Source: Changshengia sp963803165
GTDB taxonomy: Bacteria > Chloroflexota > Dormibacteria > Aeolococcales > Aeolococcaceae
DNA length: 64,000 nt
Assembly (NCBI GenBank): GCA_963803165.1
Contig: CAWDLK010000002.1
Location: forward strand, 248,001 to 312,000
Direction of reading: 5' to 3'
The notes under the pieces are model-generated. The model was not told where the DNA came from and made no database searches. It saw nothing but the letters and a program-made list of their open reading frames with translations. The position numbers were made by a program, and so were the translations under genes. Of this stretch, positions 36,734 through 44,059 are shown piece by piece; the first letter of the stretch is position 1, and each line of letters starts with the position of its first letter.

Positions 36734-37960
36734 CTAGCCACCGCCGAGGAAGCGGATGAAGAAGCGCCCGATCGCCGCCGACACATTCACCAGACCTGGC
36801 CAGGTGACCGCGTCATGCTGCTCCTCGCACCCGACCTCGTCCGCAGACGGGCGGTCAGGCAGGAGAGGCTCCGCGGGGTCCGAGGGCGTCCGAAGCCCGG
36901 CTGGCTCCGTGTTCCCGACGGACGGCAGTGCTGCCTCGGGCACGGAGGATGCCAGGTGCACCGGTTCCCACCAAGTTGGCGGCTGACCGGGCTGGGGCAT
37001 CTCCTGGACGATGGATGAAGCGCGGAGGCCCGCGGAGGCGGCGGCGTGCGATCGGGAGAGGAACGTCACGCGGGTCGCTTCCTGCTTGTCCTGGGCGAAG
37101 CCGGCACGGGCGGCGGGGATGCGGGTCGCCGGATCCGTCTGGTCCGTGCCCATCGCGGCGCGGGAATCGGTGTCCGGTGTGATCACCTCAACGCGGCTGC
37201 CCTCCTTGCGCAAGCCCTCGACCTGGCTTCCCAGGTCCGCGCCCGGTGGCCTGCGCAGGCCCTCGAACTGGCCTTCAGGCAGTGTCCCGCTCCGTCCCCC
37301 CAGCGGCGAGAGCACCACGACGTTCGCATAGCCCGAGGCAAGGTCGGCGTTTTCGCTGGAGCGCACGCCGCCGTCGATGTAGCGCGCGCCGTGGATGCTG
37401 ACGGTCGGGGCCAGGCCGGGGAGCGCGGTGCTCGCGGTGACTGCGTCCACCAGCTCGACGCCGGAATCGCGGTCAAACGCAGCCAACTCGCCGGTATGCG
37501 CGTCGACGGCCACCACGATCATCGGCCTGTCCGGCCATTCCGGGCGAGGCAACCTGGCGGCGACCATCGCGCGCCGCTGCTCCGCTCCGGGTTCGAGGAT
37601 GGAGTCGCTCTCCAACCCGAACGCACCCATCGCACGTTGCAGATCGGCTGGCGAGGTGGCGGCGGCGCCGATGGCCCTCATCCGCTCGAACACCGTGGCC
37701 ATCGGCAGGGATGGCGGCCGTTCCCGGTTGTGTCCGACCGGTCGAACCGGCGGGGACAGCACCGAGGCCAGAAGTGCGGTCGCCGGCATACCGCTGCGCA
37801 CCTGCGCTGCGGCGGTGGCACCGGCCGAGGTGCCGACCACCATGTCGGCGGCCTCTGTCACATCGAGACCGGCCTCGGCCAAGCCTGCGATGACGCCGAT
37901 CTCCCACGCATTCCCGGCAGCACCACCACCACCGAGAACCAGAGCAAGGTTGTGAGCCAT
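36734..37960 (-). CDS. Patatin-like phospholipase family protein
   Basis: A 408-residue protein with the Ser-Asp dyad of patatins: oxyanion loop LVLGGGGAAGNAWEIGVIAG near the N terminus, nucleophile Ser in VVGTSAGATAA near residue 45 and Asp in ARYIDGGVRSSENADLA near residue 195. The conserved core ends around residue 290. The last 110 residues are rich in Pro, Ser and Glu with a final hydrophobic stretch (AAIGRFFIRFLGGG), unlike typical family members, and may be a linker with a weak membrane-contacting tail. Expected activity is acyl hydrolysis of lipids. Confidence 0.85.
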   Translation of the reverse strand: MAHNLALVLGGGGAAGNAWEIGVIAGLAEAGLDVTEAADMVVGTSAGATAAAQVRSGMPATALLASVLSPPVRPVGHNRERPPSLPMATVFERMRAIGAAATSPADLQRAMGAFGLESDSILEPGAEQRRAMVAARLPRPEWPDRPMIVVAVDAHTGELAAFDRDSGVELVDAVTASTALPGLAPTVSIHGARYIDGGVRSSENADLASGYANVVVLSPLGGRSGTLPEGQFEGLRRPPGADLGSQVEGLRKEGSRVEVITPDTDSRAAMGTDQTDPATRIPAARAGFAQDKQEATRVTFLSRSHAAASAGLRASSIVQEMPQPGQPPTWWEPVHLASSVPEAALPSVGNTEPAGLRTPSDPAEPLLPDRPSADEVGCEEQHDAVTWPGLVNVSAAIGRFFIRFLGGG

Positions 37961-38098
37961 CCACCCATCATTTCAACCTGGGGCACGGGGCCGGTCCCGA
38001 GCCTGGACGTCCTTGGCTGGCATATCGCCGGCGCCGCGGGCGCCGTGGGTGCATTCGCAGTGCAGGGGCTGGATGCTGACCGGCCGGTGCGAGCCGGC

Positions 38099-38983
38099 TC
38101 AGCGAGGCTCCTCGAACAGTTCCGCGCATGACAGCGCCGCCCCCCCGGAGCCGGTGGTGACGCACGCGCCGCCGAAGTTGGCCGGACCGCCCCACGCGTG
38201 GAGGATGTCCTCGCGGTGGATCCAGCAGCCCGACGCACCGGCCGACGTGCAGTCCCGGTTGCCGGAGCCAAACCCGTCGTCGTACATCCACGTGAACTCG
38301 GCGGCGACGCTGTTGATGGTCTCGGCCCAGTTGGCCGTCCATGAGCAGGGGTCGCAGGGGTCACGGGGATCGGTGTCCGCCTCCGCACCCGACAGCGCGT
38401 AGCCATCGAGCGTCCCGTCGGGTCCGGCGAGGGCCGGCAGGCCACGCGCGGTCCGGTCGCTGTTGGCGAGAAGGATCAGCTGCTGATCGTACGGAAGGCT
38501 CCAGAAGCCCGAGGGCAGGGCCGTCGGAGTGACACCCTCGCCGCTCATGGCCGCATCGAGGGCATTGATCGACGCCTGCTCGCACGCGGCGCCCCCCGAG
38601 CTCGACCAGCCGCACGCGCTCAGGATGTCGCCCCAGAGGGCGGTGTCGTCGGCGGCGGGGTTGCCGGTGCCCGACCCACTGGAAGCGGGCGCCGGGGCGG
38701 GCGGCGCCGGAGCGCGGGTCGCCGGGGCGCGGGTCGCCGGGGGGTGGGTCGGGGCGGCGGGCACGGGCGTGGGGGTGGGCGTCGGTGTAGCGGTGGGCGT
38801 GGACGCGAGTGGGATGCCGACGGGTTCGCCGAGGGGGGTGAGGGCAGGGGTGGGCGTGGAGCTCGGATCGGTCGAGGCCACCGCCGCTCTCGCGGGAGAG
38901 GCGGGGCTGAGAAGCTGCGCGGCGGAGGGCTGGCCCAGCAGGGCCACCGCCACGAAGAAGACCGACGCCATCAGCTTCCGCAT
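38099..38983 (-). CDS. Secreted protein with Pro/Thr linker and CAP-like domain
   Basis: A 294-residue precursor. Residues 1-33 form a signal peptide (KLMASVFFVAVALLGQPSAA). Residues 38-105 are a low-complexity linker of Pro, Thr and Ala, including TPTATPTPTPTPVP. The rest resembles a diverged CAP/SCP domain: LPYDQQLILLANSDRTARGL with the usual N-x-x-R-x-x-x-G-L, then WAETINSVAAEFTWMYDDGF and REDILHAWGGPANFGGACVT. Five or more cysteines could make disulfides. The linker suggests attachment to or passage through the cell wall. Catalytic function not known for such proteins. Confidence 0.7.
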   Translation of the reverse strand: MRKLMASVFFVAVALLGQPSAAQLLSPASPARAAVASTDPSSTPTPALTPLGEPVGIPLASTPTATPTPTPTPVPAAPTHPPATRAPATRAPAPPAPAPASSGSGTGNPAADDTALWGDILSACGWSSSGGAACEQASINALDAAMSGEGVTPTALPSGFWSLPYDQQLILLANSDRTARGLPALAGPDGTLDGYALSGAEADTDPRDPCDPCSWTANWAETINSVAAEFTWMYDDGFGSGNRDCTSAGASGCWIHREDILHAWGGPANFGGACVTTGSGGAALSCAELFEEPR

Positions 38984-39072
38984 TCAGCGATCCTAGGCAG
39001 GGTCGGGCACCCGTTTGTGACGGTCTCCGCGATGACGCGGTGACAGTCCGGTGGCGAGGGCTCCCCGTCCCC

Positions 39073-39687
39073 TCAACCCTGGGACCGGCCGTCACGCGGG
39101 TGCGCGAGGGTGTCCAGCGCTTCCTGGAGCAGGTCGGGAAGCTCGGGAGTCCCGTCATTCTCGACCCAACTGAGGACCGCGGTGGTGGCGGCGGCGAGGC
39201 AGGCTGCGACCGTCACCTTGGTCGTGAAGGCGGCAGGCGCCTCTTCGTCTCCCACGTCGAGGGCGTCGAGGATGACCTGCTGGCTCGCCAGCTGGTTTGC
39301 CCACAGACGCTCTCGGAGCGCGGGTGTGGATACGATCAGCCTGTTCTGCGAGAGCAGCATCTCGCGGTCCGTGTCATACAGCTGTCGGAGACCTTGAAGC
39401 AGGGCTCCTCCGATGCGCTCGATCAAGGGCTGAGTCGCCGGTGTGCGTCGCACCAGCTCCACGATCAGCGGATCGTAGCTGTCGGAGAGAGCCACGTCCT
39501 CCTTGGTCGGGAAGTAGCGGAAGACCGTCATGTGGGAGACACCGGCCGCGGCGGCGATCTGCTCGACGGTGGTGGCCTCGTATCCCCGGTCCTGGAAGAG
39601 GCGGAGCGCACAGGTCCGGATGCGCTCGCGGGTGGCGAGCTTCTTGCGCTTCTGCCAGTCCGAGCCGGGCTCGCTCACGTGGGTCAT
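39073..39687 (-). CDS. TetR-family regulator
   Basis: A 204-residue repressor: HTH at about residues 16-65 (TRERIRTCALRLFQDRGYEA, TTVEQIAAAAGVSHMTVFRY, FPTKEDVAL) and a C-terminal helical ligand domain. It lies 4 bases after the DHA2 exporter gene in the same direction, so repressor and pump form one operon, most likely autoregulated through the palindromes at 41220-41244. Confidence 0.9.
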   Translation of the reverse strand: MTHVSEPGSDWQKRKKLATRERIRTCALRLFQDRGYEATTVEQIAAAAGVSHMTVFRYFPTKEDVALSDSYDPLIVELVRRTPATQPLIERIGGALLQGLRQLYDTDREMLLSQNRLIVSTPALRERLWANQLASQQVILDALDVGDEEAPAAFTTKVTVAACLAAATTAVLSWVENDGTPELPDLLQEALDTLAHPRDGRSQG

Positions 39688-39691
39688 CGTG

Positions 39692-41221
39692 TCACGCCGC
39701 TCGCTCGACCTGCTGGGCGCTCCGACGCCTGGACCGGCCAGGCAGGAACCGCAGCGTGATGGCGGCCGTGAGGGCCGTCAACGCCACGCAGATGAGCATG
39801 ACCACCCCCATGCCGTCCACGAAAGCGGTCCCCGCCGCGTGCAGGAGAGCCCCGCCTGCCGGCAGGTGGCTGGCCAGCTGCGCGGCCTGAGCGATCGAGC
39901 CGCGCGCCGCGGCGGCCTGGGCGCCGGGCAACCCGGCCAGCACCGGGCGGAGGGCTCCGGCGTAACGGGCGGAGAGGACGCCGCCGAGAACGGCGACCGC
40001 GAGCGCTCCGCCGATCTGGCGCAGCGTGCTGTTCACCGAGGCTCCGGCGCCGGCCTCGTCGCCGCCGGCGGCGGCCATGACCCCGTCCATGGCGGCCGTC
40101 ATCGATGCTCCGACCCCGAGCCCGCACAGGGCCAGCCCGGCCGCCATCACGACGTATGCAGTGGTCAGATGCACCCGGGCGAGCACCTCCAGGCCACCCG
40201 CCAGGAGCGCCAACCCCGCCGCCACGGCGAGCTTCCTGCCCGCGGCTCGGGTGACCGGTCCGGCCGCGACGCCGGCGACGAGCAGGCCCGCCATCAGCGG
40301 GAGGAGGCGCAGCCCGGCCGTGAGGGGGTCGTCGCCGCGCGCACTCTGCAGGTACTGGGGAAGGATGAACAGGATGGCGTAGAGGGCGACCGAGACATCG
40401 ACGCTGGCCACCGTGCCCCACGTGAACCGGCGGTCGCGGAACAGCGCCCAGTCGACGAGTGGGTGCCGGGCGCGATGCTCGCGGCGGGTGAAGGCGGCCA
40501 TCAGGAGCACGGAGGCGGCCAGCATCCCCCAGGTGGCCGGGGCCGTCCAGCCACGCTCGGGGCCGTCGATGATTCCCCACACCAGGCCGATGATGGCTGC
40601 CGTCGCCAGCAGCGCGCCGATGGCGTCCAGCGGTGGCGCCTCGGGGTTGCGGGACTCCGGCAGGAGCATCGCAGCGGCCGCGAGTGCGATCCCCACGACC
40701 GGCACGTTGATCCAGAACACCGAGCTCCATGCCAGGTGCTGGAGCAGCGCCCCTCCCACCACCGGCCCCAGGGGGAACCCGATCGCGATCGCCGCGGTGA
40801 GGGCGCCGATGGCCTTGGGCCGCTCGGCCTCACCGAATGAGGCCGACACGACCGCCAGCGAGAGGGGGAAGACGATCGCCGCACTGACCCCCATCAGCGC
40901 CCGCGCGGCGATCAGCTCGCCCGCCGCGACCGAGAGGGCGCACCACACCGACGCTCCCAGGAAGAGGGCCAGCCCTGACAGCATGACCCGCCTGCGGCCG
41001 AGGCGGTCCCCGATCAGTCCGGCGGGCAGCATCACCCCGGCGAAGGCGAGGGAGTACGCGTCCACGATCCACTGCAGATCGCCGGTGCTGGCATGCAGCG
41101 CGACGGAGATCCGCGGCAGGGCGACGTTGACCACGGTCAGATCCAGGTTGACCATGACCATCGCGAGGCAGGTCACGCCGAGCATCCACCACCGGCGTCC
41201 GTGCATCCCGATCCCTTCCAT
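39692..41221 (-). CDS. DHA2-family multidrug exporter
   Basis: A 509-residue protein with 14 predicted membrane helices. Motifs: MVNLDLTVVNVALPRISVAL (D1), LQWIVDAYSLAFAGVMLPAG, LIGDRLGRRRVMLSGLALFL (A), ARALMGVSAAIVFPLSLAVV (B) and FPLGPVVGGALLQHL (C). The start codon overlaps an AT-rich palindrome, so binding of the co-transcribed TetR protein would block initiation. A second in-frame Met at residue 6 is an alternative start. Substrate unknown. Confidence 0.92.
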   Translation of the reverse strand: MEGIGMHGRRWWMLGVTCLAMVMVNLDLTVVNVALPRISVALHASTGDLQWIVDAYSLAFAGVMLPAGLIGDRLGRRRVMLSGLALFLGASVWCALSVAAGELIAARALMGVSAAIVFPLSLAVVSASFGEAERPKAIGALTAAIAIGFPLGPVVGGALLQHLAWSSVFWINVPVVGIALAAAAMLLPESRNPEAPPLDAIGALLATAAIIGLVWGIIDGPERGWTAPATWGMLAASVLLMAAFTRREHRARHPLVDWALFRDRRFTWGTVASVDVSVALYAILFILPQYLQSARGDDPLTAGLRLLPLMAGLLVAGVAAGPVTRAAGRKLAVAAGLALLAGGLEVLARVHLTTAYVVMAAGLALCGLGVGASMTAAMDGVMAAAGGDEAGAGASVNSTLRQIGGALAVAVLGGVLSARYAGALRPVLAGLPGAQAAAARGSIAQAAQLASHLPAGGALLHAAGTAFVDGMGVVMLICVALTALTAAITLRFLPGRSRRRSAQQVERAA

Positions 41222-41244
41222 ATATTAGTTGCTAATATATTAGC
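41220..41244. promoter_or_regulatory. Overlapping AT-rich palindromes at the exporter start
   Basis: ATATATTAG-TTG-CTAATATAT (41220-41240) is a perfect inverted repeat with 9-bp arms, and GCTAATATATTAGC (41231-41244) is a second perfect palindrome sharing its right half. They stand out in GC-rich DNA and fit operator sites for the TetR gene at the end of the same operon; the AT content may also serve as a -10 element. Confidence 0.7.
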
Positions 41245-41385
41245 TCATAACATACCAGGGGTCGCACCAGCGTGTCAACTGACCGGGGCGCGGCGCGGCG
41301 GCTTCGGGGCACGCGCGCGGCGGGACGGCGTCCGGCCGGAGCTCGTCAGTCCCAGTTCGGACGGAGCCCCTCGGGCTCACACGGT

Positions 41386-41616
41386 TCAGGACCGCAGCAG
41401 GTACCGGGCTCCTCGCATCAGTCCCAGGCCGGCCGTGAAGAGCAGCAGGCCGCCCACGCCAAACAGCACCGCCGGCAGGAGAGCGGGACCGGAGGGTCCG
41501 CGGTCGAAGACGACCTGGATGACGAATCCCACCAGCCACTCGGCTCCGGTCAGCCCAACCAGCACCGACAGGACGACGAGCAGCGCACCCAGGCTCCGCT
41601 TCGGGAAGCTCGACAT
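41386..41616 (-). CDS. Small two-helix membrane protein
   Basis: A 76-residue protein from ATG 41616, behind GGAGGAGGG. Two hydrophobic segments: LGALLVVLSVLVGLTGAEWL (residues 9-28) with VGFVIQVVF, and PAVLFGVGGLLLFTAGLGLM (about 48-67), followed by a basic end RGARYLLRS. No family recognised. Divergent from another small membrane protein gene about 185 bases away. Confidence 0.6.
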   Translation of the reverse strand: MSSFPKRSLGALLVVLSVLVGLTGAEWLVGFVIQVVFDRGPSGPALLPAVLFGVGGLLLFTAGLGLMRGARYLLRS

Positions 41617-41802
41617 CTCAGTGCCACCCTCCTCCAGAACCTGAGGCTCCGGAGCCGACGGGTCAAGCTTAGATCGGATGAGACCGGTGTGCCGGCGATG
41701 CGGGATCACTCGGCCTGCGCAGCACATCTCCACAGCTCTCACCCCCGCGTGCGCTCCCGGAGGGATCCGCCTCTCCAGAGCCTAGAATGCGACCTCACTC
41801 AG

Positions 41803-42078
41803 ATGAAGAGCACGGTCGGCCCGGGACAGCACTGGCGAGCGGCAGCGCTCACGGTCGCCCTCGGAGTGCTGCTCCTCGTCGCCGTTGCACTCCTCGTGCG
41901 GCCTTCGTCCCTCCAGCCGACCGGGCATGCGGTCCCGTTCTACGCGGCGGCGGCACTCCTGGTGGCGGAGGGAGGGGTGGTCATCGCCTATCCGGACGTG
42001 GTCCGGGGGTCGACGCGCAGGACGCTCTTCGGAGCTGCGGCGGTGTGCCTGCTCGCCGCCATGCTCCAAGCCGTCTGA
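41803..42078 (+). CDS. Small three-helix membrane protein
   Basis: A 91-residue protein from ATG 41803 with hydrophobic segments AAALTVALGVLLLVAVALLV, VPFYAAAALLVAEGGVVIAY and TLFGAAAVCLLAAMLQAV at the C terminus. No ribosome site of note and no recognisable family. ATG is chosen because a long upstream extension in frame is Arg/Pro-rich and covers the divergent gene. Confidence 0.5.
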   Translation: MKSTVGPGQHWRAAALTVALGVLLLVAVALLVRPSSLQPTGHAVPFYAAAALLVAEGGVVIAYPDVVRGSTRRTLFGAAAVCLLAAMLQAV

Positions 42079-42135
42079 GACGGGGCCGCCGCCGGGCCCG
42101 ATCCTCTCACGCGGCGGTGCGGCGGACGTCCACCG

Positions 42136-43146
42136 TCACTCGCTCCGTGCCGTGGCGGTGTGGCGCGGAAGCCGCCGGTGGCCCGCGACCTTGAGGGCCG
42201 CCGCCCACGCGGCGAGGGCCGCCGCCTCATCGGCGCCGGCCCTCGCGAGCACCCCGTACAGCAGCCCGGCGCTGGCGGCGTCGCCGGCGCCCGTGGTGGC
42301 GAGCGGGCCGCTCGACGACGCCGGCAGGTAGAGCTCGCGGTCCGCCCATGCCTCGGGTCGGTCGGAGAGACAGCGACCGGCGCGGGAGAGCCGTTCCACC
42401 CCTGCGGTGAAGAGGTGCATGCCCCGCTCGCCGTCGGTGAGCAGGACCGCGGCGGAGCCCATCGCCAGCAGGGCCCGCCCCAGCTCCCGCTCCTCGGAGA
42501 GCGACCCTGGCCGTGCCACGCCGAGTGCGCTGACCACGTCGTCGACGCTCGGAGAGAGGAGGTCCACCCAGGGGGCCGTCCGCTCGAGCAGGAGCCGCCA
42601 GTCGACCTGCGCCGCGGACGATCCCGGGGTCACCACCGAGAGGTCGACCGACGTCGTGGCCCCCGCCCGATGCACCCGGGCCAGGAGGTCCTGAAGGCGA
42701 GCGCCACCGTCGGCGTGCAGGAGCGGCAGCAGGGCCGGGTAGCCGATGTGCACCAGATCGACCCCCTCCGGCTGCACCCGCGACCCGTCGAACGAGGCAT
42801 TGGCGCCCACGTGGTGCCAGAAGGACCGGTCGGTTCCCGGTGGCTCGAAGACCAGCGAGTACGAGGTCGTCTGGCCCGCGACCTGCCGGATGCCTCCACA
42901 GTCGGCGCCGGCCGGGAGGAGGGCGCGCAGCACGGTGGATCCCAGCTCATCGTCCCCCAAGTCGGCGACCAGGAGCACCTCGGCCCCGAGCGCCGCCAGA
43001 TCGCTGCCGGTGTTGGCCACCGAGCCTCCCGGTCGGATCTCGAGCGGGCCGACCTCGGTGATCGCCCCGGGGACGATGCGCTCCGCGCCGCCGAGCCGCG
43101 GTCGCAGGTCCGCGCAGATGTGTCCCGCGACGATGGCGCGCCGCAT
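42136..43146 (-). CDS. PfkB-family carbohydrate/nucleoside kinase
   Basis: A 336-residue ribokinase-like kinase. The N-terminal motif PGGSVANTGSDLAALGAEVL binds substrate, and near the C terminus ATTGAGDAASAGLLYGVLAR holds the anion hole and catalytic Asp. FEPPGTDRSFWHHVGANASF resembles the sugar-kinase lid region. ATG 43146 (MRRAIVAGHICAD) starts directly at the first strand; longer starts add unrelated residues. Substrate cannot be set from sequence, with sugars or nucleosides both possible. A divergent isochorismatase-like gene lies about 230 bases away. Confidence 0.88.
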   Translation of the reverse strand: MRRAIVAGHICADLRPRLGGAERIVPGAITEVGPLEIRPGGSVANTGSDLAALGAEVLLVADLGDDELGSTVLRALLPAGADCGGIRQVAGQTTSYSLVFEPPGTDRSFWHHVGANASFDGSRVQPEGVDLVHIGYPALLPLLHADGGARLQDLLARVHRAGATTSVDLSVVTPGSSAAQVDWRLLLERTAPWVDLLSPSVDDVVSALGVARPGSLSEERELGRALLAMGSAAVLLTDGERGMHLFTAGVERLSRAGRCLSDRPEAWADRELYLPASSSGPLATTGAGDAASAGLLYGVLARAGADEAAALAAWAAALKVAGHRRLPRHTATARSE

Positions 43147-43373
43147 CCTCGTCAGCCGCGCCCGCCGAGCGGGATCATGATGCGATCGGTGAGATCGGCG
43201 GCGTCCATGGGCTCCGAGACAGTACCGCGCTGGCGGTGTCCACGGTGGACCGTCGGGCGGCTCCGGGCCCGGTGGGCGGCGAGCGCGACCATGCCGGCAC
43301 GGGCACTCATGGCCCCCCATCCCGGAGGGCGCCCCCGGGTGCTGCGCCACGCGTGGAGCGTCACAATCCTTCC

Positions 43374-43928
43374 GTGGGAAGCTCCGCCCCCGGGACCACC
43401 CTGCTGGTGATCGACGTGCAGGAGGCGGTCATGGCCCCCTGCCTCGACGTCCCCGGGGTGCTGGCGCGAATCAACGACCTGGTCGGCAGGGCCCGCCGGG
43501 CCGGGGCACCCGTCGTGTTTGTCCAGCACGAGGATGCCGAGGACCCCGAGATGACCGCGGGCAGCCCGGGCTGGCAGCTCGCCGCGGCCCTGGAGCGGGC
43601 CGGGAGCGACCCGGTGGTGGCCAAGCAATACCGCGACAGCTTCGCCGGGACCCGTCTGGAGGCGGTGCTGCGGGAGTCGGGGACCCGCCGGCTGATCGTC
43701 ACCGGAGCCCAGTCCGACTTCTGCGTCCAGACCTCGGCCCTCTCCGCTCTCCAGCACGGGTACGACCTGACGCTGGTGAGCGACGCTCACACCACCTCGC
43801 CGGCCCGGCTGCCCGGCGGGGAGCTGGGCGCCCGGTCCATCGTCGAGCTGGTCAACGCCCGCTTCGCCACCCTCCGCCACCCCGGGCGGAGCGTCGAGGT
43901 GCAGCCCGCCGCCGCCGTCGAGCTGTAG
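43374..43928 (+). CDS. Isochorismatase-family cysteine hydrolase
   Basis: A 184-residue single-domain hydrolase. The catalytic triad is visible: Asp in LLVIDVQEAVMAP, Lys in VVAKQYRDSFAGT and Cys in VTGAQSDFCVQTSALSALQH. VSDAHTT is also typical. The family cleaves amides and related bonds (nicotinamidase, isochorismatase, biuret hydrolase); the substrate is not predictable. GTG 43374 gives the usual length; a ribosome site is weak, and an in-frame upstream start would add over 40 non-conserved residues. Confidence 0.85.
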   Translation: MGSSAPGTTLLVIDVQEAVMAPCLDVPGVLARINDLVGRARRAGAPVVFVQHEDAEDPEMTAGSPGWQLAAALERAGSDPVVAKQYRDSFAGTRLEAVLRESGTRRLIVTGAQSDFCVQTSALSALQHGYDLTLVSDAHTTSPARLPGGELGARSIVELVNARFATLRHPGRSVEVQPAAAVEL

Positions 43929-44059
43929 CGGGGGCGGAGGGGGCCCCGGGCCGCCCTCGCGGCGGGCCGGACGTGGCATCGCCGTCACAAGTCGCGGCCA
44001 AGAGCACCGCGGGGCTTGCCAGCGCCGGCCCGCGGGGCGACCATCAGAAGAGGACGGGC

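Noticed and set aside
39530..40840. A 436-codon plus-strand frame opposite the DHA2 exporter and TetR genes
   Set aside because: Arg/His/Gln-rich translation without hydrophobic core; the opposite strand carries clear exporter and TetR motifs.
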